A stretch of 64,000 bases of DNA, from assembly GCF_000970045.1 (NCBI RefSeq), contig NZ_CP009505.1, positions 1,054,001 through 1,118,000 on the forward strand, in the 5' to 3' direction. This DNA is from Methanosarcina sp. MTP4. GTDB taxonomy: Archaea > Halobacteriota > Methanosarcinia > Methanosarcinales > Methanosarcinaceae. Shown here one piece after another: positions 9,020-16,942 of this stretch (positions are counted from its first letter, which is position 1; the number at the start of each line of letters is the position of its first letter). Under the pieces are notes generated by a model. The model saw nothing but the letters and a program-made list of their open reading frames with translations. It ran no database searches and had not been told where the DNA came from. The position numbers and the translations under genes are program-made.

Positions 9020-10522
9020 ATGAAAAGTATAAGTTCTTCATGGATGAGGGCAATCGATCGAAACTGCGCAGATCTGGGCCTGCTCCCGCTACAGCTAATG
9101 GAAAATGCAGGAGCAGGAGTTGCCCGCTGTGTAAGAGAGAAGCTTGAGAACGGGACGGTGCTCTTTGTGGCGGGCAGGGGGAATAATGGGGGAGATGCCT
9201 TTGTGGCAGCCAGGCAACTGGCAGGCTTTTCCGCTTACAGGGTCAAGGTAATCCTGCTCGGGAAAGCTGCGGAAATCGGGACCGAAGAAGCTGCACGTAA
9301 CTATTCTCTGCTTAAGTTTAGCCGGGTGGAGACACTTGAGATAAGGGATTCCAGTCAGCTTGAAACCTGCGGCTGGTTTTCCGAAGCAGACCTTCTGGTT
9401 GACGCTGTTTTCGGGACAGGGATCAAAGGAAAGGTCCGGGATCCCGAATCTATGGCCATTGACCTTATTAACGAAGCCGGAAAAGCCGGAAAAACCGTGG
9501 TCTCGGTGGATATCCCTTCAGGGCTTGACCCTGACGGCGCAAGTTTTGAAAAGTCGGTCCGTGCCGACCTTACCGTAAGCTTCCACCGCATGAAAAACGG
9601 GCTCCTGTGGGAAGGGGCAAAAGAATATACCGGCACTGTCAGGGTTGTGGGAATAGGGGTCTGTGCGGATGCTGAAACTTATGTCGGGCCCGGGAACCTG
9701 CAGATGCTCCGCGGGCGAAAGGTCGGAGGACATAAAGGGGATTCCGGAAAAATTCTTGTTATTGGGGGAGGCCCGTATTCAGGAGCCCCGGCCCTTGCAG
9801 CCCTTGCAGCCCTTCGGACAGGGGCGGACCTCGTAACAGTTGCTGTCCCGGGATCGGTTGCAGAAACAGTTGCGGCTTATTCTCCCAACTTGATTGTCCG
9901 TAAATTGTCCTCAAATGTCCTCTGTCCCGAAGACCTACCCCTCCTTACGGACCTGCTGAACACAAATGACGTTGTTGTGCTCGGGCCGGGCCTGGGCAGA
10001 GCCCCTAAAACCCTTGAAGCGGTCCGGAAGGTCCTGCCCTTCTGCAGGAAGGCTGTCCTTGACGCCGATGCTCTCTCAGCCCTTTCTTCCCCTCTCTTCG
10101 AAACCCTTGCCGGAAACTGCGAACTTATTATCACTCCGCATGCAGGGGAATTTTCCCGTTTGAGGGGCACGGAAACCCCGGCTGACCCGGAGCCCCGCCG
10201 GAAAGCCGTGAGGGAATTTTCAGAAGAAAACGGGGTCATAACCCTTCTTAAAGGAGCCGTTGACATTATTTCGGACGGAAAGCATACCCTCCTGAATAGG
10301 ACAGGAAACGCCGGGATGACCGTAGGAGGGACGGGAGACGTTCTTTCAGGGGTTGCAGGAACCCTCTTTGCCCTGAATCCTCCATTTATAGCTGCTGCCT
10401 GTGCGGCGTACATCAACGGAGCAGCCGGGGACCTGGCGTTTGAAACTTTTGGAAATGGACTGCTTGCGACGGACGTGCTCGAAAAAATCCCCGAAATGAT
10501 TAAAGAGGTGGAGAGGGGATAA
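9020..10522 (+). CDS. nnr: Bifunctional NAD(P)H-hydrate epimerase/dehydratase
   Basis: 500 aa. Repairs damaged NADHX and NADPHX in the cytoplasm. The N-terminal YjeF_N domain (residues 1-215) epimerises the hydrate and has the FVAGRGNNGGDAF loop and VDAVFGTG motif. The C-terminal ribokinase-like domain (220-500) is the ADP-dependent dehydratase, with VIGGGPYSGAPALAA, GPGLGR and the catalytic GGTGDVLSG motif. Fused two-domain length is normal for archaea and bacteria. GCGGAG lies about 7 bases before the ATG. It is followed by a small conserved gene and moaC on the same strand. Confidence 0.95.
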   Translation: MKSISSSWMRAIDRNCADLGLLPLQLMENAGAGVARCVREKLENGTVLFVAGRGNNGGDAFVAARQLAGFSAYRVKVILLGKAAEIGTEEAARNYSLLKFSRVETLEIRDSSQLETCGWFSEADLLVDAVFGTGIKGKVRDPESMAIDLINEAGKAGKTVVSVDIPSGLDPDGASFEKSVRADLTVSFHRMKNGLLWEGAKEYTGTVRVVGIGVCADAETYVGPGNLQMLRGRKVGGHKGDSGKILVIGGGPYSGAPALAALAALRTGADLVTVAVPGSVAETVAAYSPNLIVRKLSSNVLCPEDLPLLTDLLNTNDVVVLGPGLGRAPKTLEAVRKVLPFCRKAVLDADALSALSSPLFETLAGNCELIITPHAGEFSRLRGTETPADPEPRRKAVREFSEENGVITLLKGAVDIISDGKHTLLNRTGNAGMTVGGTGDVLSGVAGTLFALNPPFIAAACAAYINGAAGDLAFETFGNGLLATDVLEKIPEMIKEVERG

Positions 10523-10647
10523 ACAAATACAGGGATAAAGTTCCATGGAAAGAGGCTCCATGGAAAAAATCCATATGAAAATAAATTCTTATGAAAAGTT
10601 ACTTGGAGAAAGGTCTTTGAATAAATATTATGGGGAGGTAACGGAGT

Positions 10648-10833
10648 ATGGTTCAGGAAAGCGACCGAAAAATCGAGGTTGAGATCGAACGGAATAGGGT
10701 AAGAATCGCAGTGTATCACGGGGAAGATGAAGAAATAATAAAGTTCAGTCTTGAGGAAGCAGGGGATCTTGCAGAAAAACTTAATAAAGCACTTGAGGAT
10801 TATTCCAAACGTAAGCAGGTTCGGATTGACTGA
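10648..10833 (+). CDS. Small conserved hypothetical protein
   Basis: 61 aa, acidic and helix-forming (IEVEIERNRVRIAVYHGE, then a heptad-like segment EEAGDLAEKLNKALEDY). A GGAGG site at about 10632-10636 precedes the ATG. It sits 34 bases before moaC and probably shares its transcript. No family is recognised and no cofactor or membrane motif is visible. The real-gene call rests on the ribosome site, normal codon use and operon position. Confidence 0.65.
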   Translation: MVQESDRKIEVEIERNRVRIAVYHGEDEEIIKFSLEEAGDLAEKLNKALEDYSKRKQVRID

Positions 10834-10867
10834 ATAAGCTAAGACGACGAAAAACGTGGTGATTTTT

Positions 10868-11335
10868 TTGGAAAAGATTTTTACGCATATCGAAGCTGGC
10901 AAAGCAAGAATGGTGGACATCAGTGAAAAGCCCGATATTGGTAGGAGAGCGAAGGCAGCAGGGGAAATCATGCTTTCCGAAGGAACTCTCAAAAAGATAA
11001 GTTCGGGCACTGTTGAGAAGGGAAACGTCCTTGCGACAGCCAGGGTCGCTGCCGTGCTTGCGGTAAAAAGGACGCCCGACACTATCCCTATGTGCCACCA
11101 GATTCCGATTACGAGTATAGATGTTGATTTCGAGATAGGGGAAGAAACGATTGAGGCTGTTGTGGAAGTCCGGTCCGTGGGAAAGACAGGGGTGGAAATG
11201 GAAGCCCTTGCAGGGGTTTCGGCGGCCCTGCTTACTATCTGGGACATGGTGAAATCGGCAGAAAAGGATGCCAGTGGGAACTATCCCCATACAGCTATCA
11301 GGAACATAAGGGTGCTCGAGAAGGTCAAAGGCTGA
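10868..11335 (+). CDS. moaC: Cyclic pyranopterin monophosphate synthase MoaC
   Basis: 155 aa. Converts the 3',8-cyclo-GTP product of MoaA into cyclic pyranopterin monophosphate in molybdopterin synthesis. Family motifs are MVDISEKPDIGRRAKAAGEI, PMCHQIPITS and the signature KTGVEMEALAGVSAALLTIW with DMVK. A GTG at 10856 is in frame, but GGTGAT (10858-10863) looks like the ribosome site for the TTG at 10868, so the longer start is probably wrong. Methanosarcina needs this cofactor (Mo or W form) for formylmethanofuran dehydrogenase. No moaA or moeA gene is in the window. Confidence 0.93.
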   Translation: MEKIFTHIEAGKARMVDISEKPDIGRRAKAAGEIMLSEGTLKKISSGTVEKGNVLATARVAAVLAVKRTPDTIPMCHQIPITSIDVDFEIGEETIEAVVEVRSVGKTGVEMEALAGVSAALLTIWDMVKSAEKDASGNYPHTAIRNIRVLEKVKG

Positions 11336-11418
11336 GACCGGCGGAACAGCCTGCGGTCCGCTAAAAGAAGCTTTTTAAAGGATGGGATATATCAAGTCGG
11401 AAAACTGAGGTATCTAAC

Positions 11419-12270
11419 TTGAAGATCATAGGTGGACCAGCATCACAGTTACTTGCAAGCCGCACGGCCCGGGCTTTAGGGAAAGAACCGGTGCTCTGTG
11501 AGTTTAACCGTTTCCCTGATGGGGAACTGTACCTTCGAATAGCCGACGAGACTGAAAACGAAAAAGTAACCCTGATCCAGAGCACCCCCACGGATTCGGA
11601 CCTTGTGGCCCTGCTCCAGCTTATCGACGCCTGCGAAGGGGCAGCCAAGATAAATGTGGTGATCCCCTACATGGGCTACGCCAGGCAGGACAAGAAGTTC
11701 AAGTCCGGAGAGCCGATCAGTGCCAGGGCGGTGGCCCGCTGTATCAATGCCGACAGGGTCTTTACCGTCAATATCCACGAAGAGAGCGTGCTTGAGTACT
11801 TCCCCTGTCCTGCCGAAGACCTGGACGCAGCAAAGCTCCTTGGGGAGTACATTGCAGGCCTGGGCCTGGAGGACCCTCTCCTTGTTGCCCCCGATGCAGG
11901 AGCCGGGAACCTCGTGAACAATGTCGCAGGAGATCTTGGTTTTGCCTGTGACTTCCTCCAGAAAACCAGACTCAGCGGGGATACCGTTGAAATAAAGACA
12001 AAGAATGTGGAAGTTGTCGGCAGGCACATTGCCCTGGTCGATGACATGATCGCGACAGGCGGAACCATGGCTGAGTCCATCCGCATGCTTAGAGGGCAGG
12101 GCGCAGCCGATGTCTACCTTGCCTGTGTGCACCCGGTCCTTGCAAGAAATGCCGTAATCAGGCTTTTCAATGCCGGGGTAAAGGATATCATCGCCAGCGA
12201 TACCCTGGAAAAAGCCGAGAGCAGGGTGAGTGTAGCACCCCTTATTGCAGAAGCTCTGCAAAAGCTCTGA
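11419..12270 (+). CDS. prs: Ribose-phosphate pyrophosphokinase (PRPP synthetase)
   Basis: 283 aa. Makes PRPP from ribose 5-phosphate and ATP for nucleotide, histidine and methanopterin synthesis. Motifs: MGYARQDKKF (ATP loop), NIHEESVLEYF, and the PRPP-binding VDDMIATGGTM. It is of the shorter archaeal type. TTG at 11419 is the start, with GAGGT 7-8 bases upstream. A TATA-like CTTTTTAAAG (about 11370-11379) fits a transcript start near 11398. Confidence 0.95.
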   Translation: MKIIGGPASQLLASRTARALGKEPVLCEFNRFPDGELYLRIADETENEKVTLIQSTPTDSDLVALLQLIDACEGAAKINVVIPYMGYARQDKKFKSGEPISARAVARCINADRVFTVNIHEESVLEYFPCPAEDLDAAKLLGEYIAGLGLEDPLLVAPDAGAGNLVNNVAGDLGFACDFLQKTRLSGDTVEIKTKNVEVVGRHIALVDDMIATGGTMAESIRMLRGQGAADVYLACVHPVLARNAVIRLFNAGVKDIIASDTLEKAESRVSVAPLIAEALQKL

Positions 12271-12302
12271 GCTTCAATTCAAATTTTATTACCGTTAAGT
12301 AT

Positions 12303-12310
12303 TTTTTATA
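12303..12310 (+). promoter_or_regulatory. TATA box, probably leaderless transcript
   Basis: TTTTTATA lies about 21-28 bases upstream of the ATG at 12331. At archaeal spacing the transcript would begin at or within a few bases of the start codon, so the mRNA is probably leaderless. No ribosome site is seen, which agrees. Confidence 0.45.
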
Positions 12311-12330
12311 TTCTGCACATTACCAGTACT

Positions 12331-13095
12331 ATGACACTTCCAGATGTCTGCCCTCTTGACAGTTCTCAAAAATGCAAAGGAAAAGAATGCCACCTTTTCC
12401 GTGTGGAATGGCGAACAAACGACCCCATTTGCGAGATTGGCTACAGCTCGACCAGCAAAGTAAACTCCGGAAGGTCCGACCGTAAGCAGGACACCTACGC
12501 CGAAGAGACTTTCCGGAAGCTAAACAAGAAGCAGCCGCCTGCCCTGGCCAGCCGGATAACCCGCTCCGAAAAAGGAGACTGGGTCCCCTCACACACAGTT
12601 CCTTCACACGCCAGGCCCGAAGAACCTGCCTGGGGGACGGAGGATAAACCCGTCAGGGAGTCCGCGGGAACAGCTTTCAAAGAGGGATCTGCCGGAAAAC
12701 CTGGCGGACAGTATCAGGAAAGTAATCCGGAAAACCTGAGCCCGGCTGAAAGGTTTGATCCCGACCCCCATGAAGCCGAAAGAGCTTCACTAAGGCTTGA
12801 ATCCCGCTTGAAAAGGGAACAGGCAGAAGAAGCCGAAAGGGCTCTGGAAGTGAAAAAGGCCAGGGAAACGGAAAGTTTGCCTCCCAAACCGAAGTTGCAG
12901 GAAAGGGTCATTTCCAGGAACAGGAACGCAACTATCATTGAAGCCTGCGACGGCTCCGAAGAGCCCTGCGAGTTTTCTCCGGGCAGAGGAGACCAGCTGG
13001 GTAAGTCCGCGGATCTCAAGGAGAAGCGCAAGAAACTTGACAAAGTCATGGACCTCGATCTCCCGGATAACTATGAAGAGGAATTCTGGAGCTGA
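12331..13095 (+). CDS. Cys-rich N-terminus, charged low-complexity protein
   Basis: 254 aa, no family recognised. The first 40 residues hold four cysteines (C7, C15, C20, C34; CPLDSSQKCKGKEC, then PICEIGY), which could bind zinc or an iron-sulfur cluster. The rest is highly charged and probably disordered or coiled: Arg/Glu/Lys-rich 115-185, two further cysteines in EACDGSEEPCEF (about 210), and an acidic C-terminus NYEEEFWS. It precedes the TPD nuclease gene on the same strand by about 190 bases. Function is unknown. Confidence 0.7.
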   Translation: MTLPDVCPLDSSQKCKGKECHLFRVEWRTNDPICEIGYSSTSKVNSGRSDRKQDTYAEETFRKLNKKQPPALASRITRSEKGDWVPSHTVPSHARPEEPAWGTEDKPVRESAGTAFKEGSAGKPGGQYQESNPENLSPAERFDPDPHEAERASLRLESRLKREQAEEAERALEVKKARETESLPPKPKLQERVISRNRNATIIEACDGSEEPCEFSPGRGDQLGKSADLKEKRKKLDKVMDLDLPDNYEEEFWS

Positions 13096-13281
13096 TGTCG
13101 CTGGAGCTGATATTAGAAGCTCCTGATCTTTGATTTCAATACTGTTTGATACTAAATCCTCCTGATGTTGGGAACTCCCATAAAGAGCTTTAAAACCTGA
13201 CTTTTGGAAGGCAGACACTATACTGTACCGGAAAATGCTGTAAGGGGCGCTTGCCCCTTAAAAAGGGTACGATGATTGAGG

Positions 13282-14073
13282 ATGGACAGCCATACATACC
13301 ATAAAATTTACAACTTACTGCACGATTTTGAGGACGTCTTCTCTCTCTCGGAAGAATACGTCGAACCTGTAGGTGTACTTGCCACAATTCTCAACCAGAA
13401 GGTTGTGAAAATGACAAGGTTCAGGCACAGGAAGATCTATTCCAGGGAAGATGAACTTTTTACAAAATGGAAATATGGGCATCCGATTCTTGAACTTGCA
13501 AAGAATTTCCACTTTCCTCCGACTCTTATGGCGTCTCTCATCATGAAAAAATGCGGTTTTTCAAGAAAGGCTACAAACTGCCTATTTAAATGCCCTGACG
13601 ACATCGAGAAACGCCGCTTGAGAAAAGAAGTGAAAAAAGCCCTGGACGCAGACTACTTTTTTTCCCCCCGTGCCCATGCCCTCCAGGGAAAGAAAGGGGA
13701 AATGGGAGAAGACATTATCCGTAAATGGCTCGACCACAGGGAGCTTTCCTATCTCACGGAAAACGAACTCAGGGAACAGGGCGACGGCAAGACCCCCGAT
13801 TTCGTGTTGAAAAAGCCCCTTTGCATCGAAGGCCTGAACGTAAACTGGATTGAGAGCAAAGCCCTTTTCGGGGATGAGTTTGAACACAAACACTATTCCA
13901 AGAAACAGTTCAGGGACTATTTTGAAATTTTCGGAGAAGGCATGGTCGTCTACTGGTACGGCTGCCTGGAAGACCTCCCTGCAAACGGCTACCTGATTAA
14001 AGATTACAGTTTTTTTGAGGAATGCGAAGAGGAAGTCGAAGCCCTGTTCAACTACCTTGTATACTGGGACTGA
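13282..14073 (+). CDS. TPD-motif nuclease, CDIN1/C15orf41-like
   Basis: 263 aa from the ATG at 13282 (TTG at 13276 also possible; GAGG abuts the ATG). It matches the TPD family, whose human member CDIN1 (C15orf41) binds Codanin-1. The N-terminal 110 residues look helical, with a winged-helix-like segment (PTLMASLIMKKCGFSRKA). The C-terminal half is a PD-(D/E)xK-type nuclease: GEMGEDIIRKWLDH, TPDFVL (T at residue 171) and IESKA (about 190-194), then Lys/Gln-rich residues. Expected role: structure-specific DNA or RNA cleavage. Family assignment is from motif recognition. Confidence 0.8.
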   Translation: MDSHTYHKIYNLLHDFEDVFSLSEEYVEPVGVLATILNQKVVKMTRFRHRKIYSREDELFTKWKYGHPILELAKNFHFPPTLMASLIMKKCGFSRKATNCLFKCPDDIEKRRLRKEVKKALDADYFFSPRAHALQGKKGEMGEDIIRKWLDHRELSYLTENELREQGDGKTPDFVLKKPLCIEGLNVNWIESKALFGDEFEHKHYSKKQFRDYFEIFGEGMVVYWYGCLEDLPANGYLIKDYSFFEECEEEVEALFNYLVYWD

Positions 14074-14382
14074 CCTGGCCACAGGCGACCTTGTATACCG
14101 AGAAGTTAGCTTGCTAATCAATTCCCTCTACTGAGAATTAGTCTGCTAATTAATTACCTAGTTTACTGGACGTTGACCTGTGAATTAATTAGCTTATTTC
14201 CTGCGTTGAAACTTTAATAAAAAGAGAAGCTCTTTGTTTTATATTAGTTGACCGATTAATTAAAACAAAGAGCATTTCCACATTTCCAAACAAGACACCC
14301 CCAACAAGACCATGTGCTTTCCTATTGGCACTACACTTGTTGTCCAATCCTCCTATGTAGCTCACTTTCCAAAGGTGGCTTT
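14074..14382. other. Gene-free gap with 13-bp inverted repeat
   Basis: Convergent gap between the TPD gene and the S-layer gene. A perfect 13-bp inverted repeat (GCTCTTTGTTTTA at 14229-14241 and its complement at 14261-14273, 19-base loop) could terminate either transcript or mark a mobile-element remnant. TTAATTAA-type motifs recur between 14110 and 14190. A frame of about 40 codons is open on the minus strand around 14260-14380 but has no recognisable product. Confidence 0.5.
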
Positions 14383-16248
14383 TTAAGCATCTGCGGGATA
14401 TCTATTGAAACTGTCCTGATTACGGGGTTGTACTTCATCTGGACATTCTGATCTCAACGAGCCAGCGTAAGCCCGCCGGAACTTTGAATATGGGGAATAC
14501 TCAACAATATTATTAATCGAGAGTGTCTCTATGAAGAGATTCCCATCTAAGTCATAGTAGAGCGCCGGGAAGTTATCGTAAGTCCAGGTGAATGGGACAT
14601 CGTTGACTTCGATAATTTCTCCCTGGACTCCAGACCCTGAGGTTTTCAGCATCAAATAGAAACTGAGATCATCACTGTCAGCTACCTTGAACACGAGATC
14701 GTCGAAGATTGGCACTTCGGAATCTCTGGAAAGGAGGATTTCCGCATCATTTTCTAATTCAATACTGTAGCTTGTAATGCTGCTGACTTCAAACACTCCA
14801 TACTCGCTATCATATCCGACTGTTGTAGCGTTTGCGTAGTCAATTAACCAGAGGCCGTTGATCCAGGCAATACCGTCCCCATCTTCCTGGGTAATCTGGT
14901 CTACAAAGACTTTAAAGACCACGATGTCGTTTTCATTTTCGATTCCGTCAAGGTCCAGCACCCAGGTTGATTCTTCCGGGTACGTAATGTCAATTACTGC
15001 ATCGTCAACATATGCCCCATCTTTTGTGAAATTTAACAGGACCTTGTCTCCTCCTACGTCAATTCCCTCCACTTTAAGGGCATACCCGTTCCCAAGGTCC
15101 AGAATCTCACCACTTCTGAGAGAATAGGTATCATCGCTGTCTATGAGAAGCTTTGCGAGCTTGTCTGCATTGTAGCCATATGTATTGGTTAAAGGTATGT
15201 ATTCTTCACAAAAAAAGCCCGTGATGTAGTACTGGCCCCAGTCCTCATAAGCATAATTTTTCAGGGCTGGAGAAGCTTCATAGATGAGGTCTCCTTCTGC
15301 GATAGTTATTCCCTCAGTGAGACCACTGTCCTGAATTATGAGAGTCTCCGTATTATCATCTGTGCCATGGTAAAATGCCGGGAAATTCAGACCTGTAAAT
15401 TCAATCTGGCCGCCTTCGTTTGCCAGGATATCATCAAGGTCTGCGCCAGAAAACACAGGACTTACAATCCCGCTTTCGACACCATTTTTCACAAACGGGT
15501 ACACCCTCAGAGTGTCGTTGTCTTCAACTCCGAGATACATGTTCTGGGCAATTTCCACAGAGGAAGCTCTGGGAAGGATTATGTTATCAGAGTTTTGAAG
15601 TGCCAGTCCTTCTTCGCCTATATTGCTGAACTCAAGCTCTCCAAACTCATCCCCTTCTACGAATGTTAAAACGTTTCCGAAATCGATGAGCCAGAGACCC
15701 TGGATCTGGACAATGTAATCGTAAGCTCCCTGGAAGATATAGTTGATGTGCACTCTCATGACAATGACGTCGTCTTCATCTTCAATGTCCAGATAAAATA
15801 CCCCGTCAGTAGCTGCTCCTTCAGGAACAGAGACGATTAGATCATCAACATATTCCCCGTTCATGTAGAGTTCAAGCCAGACCTTCCTCCCGCCCAGGTC
15901 AACGGTTACGACTTTAAGAGCATACCCGTTTCCGAGATCTAAAACTTCCTCACTTCTAAGGTTATGGATAGTATTATCATCGATGAGAAGCTTTGCAAGT
16001 TTGCCTGCATTGAAGGAGCCGGAGCCATCGGTCAGGGGGACGTATTCTTCACCGAAGAGGACTATGGTTGCGTACTGGCCCCAGTCTTCAAAAGCATAAT
16101 ACGTAAATACGGGGCAAGTTTCATAGACAAGATCCCCTTCGGGGATCATGTAGTCATCCACTGCTTGGGCATTTGCAGTAATAGCCGTCATAAATAGCAA
16201 TGTAAATATTGCTCTCATGACCAAAAGTCGTAGTTTCTGAGTCTTCAT
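14383..16248 (-). CDS. S-layer-type protein with two tandem domains
   Basis: 621 aa, exported: residues 1-29 form a signal peptide (basic start, hydrophobic core, AQA cleavage). Two homologous S-layer domains follow (roughly 36-310 and 318-580), each opening with EGDL-Y and containing YxFEDWGQY or YAYEDWGQY, KLAKLLID and LDLGNGYALKV. This matches the Methanosarcinales S-layer family (DUF1608/PF07752). Acidic, Tyr-rich surface composition fits. Unlike the main Methanosarcina S-layer protein, there is no C-terminal membrane anchor; the last 32 residues are Arg/Ser/Pro/Cys-rich and unlike the body. GAAGGTG precedes the ATG by about 6 bases. Confidence 0.85.
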   Translation of the reverse strand: MKTQKLRLLVMRAIFTLLFMTAITANAQAVDDYMIPEGDLVYETCPVFTYYAFEDWGQYATIVLFGEEYVPLTDGSGSFNAGKLAKLLIDDNTIHNLRSEEVLDLGNGYALKVVTVDLGGRKVWLELYMNGEYVDDLIVSVPEGAATDGVFYLDIEDEDDVIVMRVHINYIFQGAYDYIVQIQGLWLIDFGNVLTFVEGDEFGELEFSNIGEEGLALQNSDNIILPRASSVEIAQNMYLGVEDNDTLRVYPFVKNGVESGIVSPVFSGADLDDILANEGGQIEFTGLNFPAFYHGTDDNTETLIIQDSGLTEGITIAEGDLIYEASPALKNYAYEDWGQYYITGFFCEEYIPLTNTYGYNADKLAKLLIDSDDTYSLRSGEILDLGNGYALKVEGIDVGGDKVLLNFTKDGAYVDDAVIDITYPEESTWVLDLDGIENENDIVVFKVFVDQITQEDGDGIAWINGLWLIDYANATTVGYDSEYGVFEVSSITSYSIELENDAEILLSRDSEVPIFDDLVFKVADSDDLSFYLMLKTSGSGVQGEIIEVNDVPFTWTYDNFPALYYDLDGNLFIETLSINNIVEYSPYSKFRRAYAGSLRSECPDEVQPRNQDSFNRYPADA

Positions 16249-16322
16249 AAAACACCTTCAAATTTTCTCGATTCGTACTTTTATTTGCTCACATTTCTTA
16301 GTTCCTCACATTTTCGTTTTTT

Positions 16323-16370
16323 CCCATCGCAGATGGGATTCAAATTATTTAGAGATGATATAATATAAAT
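16323..16370 (-). promoter_or_regulatory. S-layer gene promoter and 5'-end hairpin
   Basis: A TATA-like ATTTATATTATATC (minus strand, about 16357-16370) predicts a transcript start near 16338, about 90 bases before the ATG. The first transcribed bases would form a perfect hairpin, CCCATC-TGC-GATGGG (16323-16337), of the kind that can stabilise abundant mRNAs. Confidence 0.45.
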
Positions 16371-16942
16371 TTATTTATCAGGTCAGGAAGTATACATTTT
16401 AAGGGTAACTAAGCATATACTCCCCCTTAAAATGATTACAATCTAGATATTTGATGCTTCATGCTGCTTTTTTTCAGTGTAACTACGTAAACTTGAACTT
16501 ACAATCAAGTTCATGAAAATGGGATCAAAAAGTATATTTTTGTCAATTCTGACAAGCTCAGTAGCTTGATTGTAACAAAGAAGAGTGAAATTAGAGAAGA
16601 GTATATAGTAAATTTTTAGACACTCTCGCGACTTGTTAAACTTAGTTATCTCAAAAAATTGGCACAGTATTCAGTCTAAATTAATAAACATTGTCTAACT
16701 TAGAACCCGTTACTAAATACCTGTGTAATTCACATTTTATTTGAAGTAAAACCAATTGACACTACAGTGAAAAATCCTTTGGAACAGTACGAAATACTGC
16801 TTATGTTGATTTATCACATGCTCTTAGTTGTCTAATTGGGGAGTGTGAATTAATAACCTCTCTACTGAAGATTTACACTTCCCCCATTACTTTGTCTTCC
16901 AGCTATTACTTTTTCCACAAGTTCACAGCCCCACTTTAAATT
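16371..16942. repeat. AT-rich gene-free region with inverted repeats
   Basis: No gene in about 570 bases. Perfect inverted repeats: CATTTTAAGGG (16395-16405) with CCCTTAAAATG (16424-16434); TGAACTT (16494-16500) with AAGTTCA (16507-16513); TTACAATCAAG (16499-16509) with CTTGATTGTAA (16565-16575); CAAGCT (16553-16558) with AGCTTG (16563-16568). The nested arrangement suggests a structured RNA, operator region or decayed small mobile element. Confidence 0.5.
16838..16884 (-). terminator. Possible terminator hairpin of mre11-rad50
   Basis: GGGGAGTGTGAAT (16838-16850) pairs with ATTTACACTTCCCC (16871-16884) with one bulge and one G-U pair. It lies about 60 bases past the rad50 stop on its transcribed side. 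Archaeal termination often needs only U-runs, so this is tentative. Confidence 0.3.

Noticed and set aside
9877-11247. Long minus-strand frame opposite nnr and moaC
   Set aside because: Antisense shadow of two well-supported genes; Ser/Phe/Pro-rich translation with no domain.
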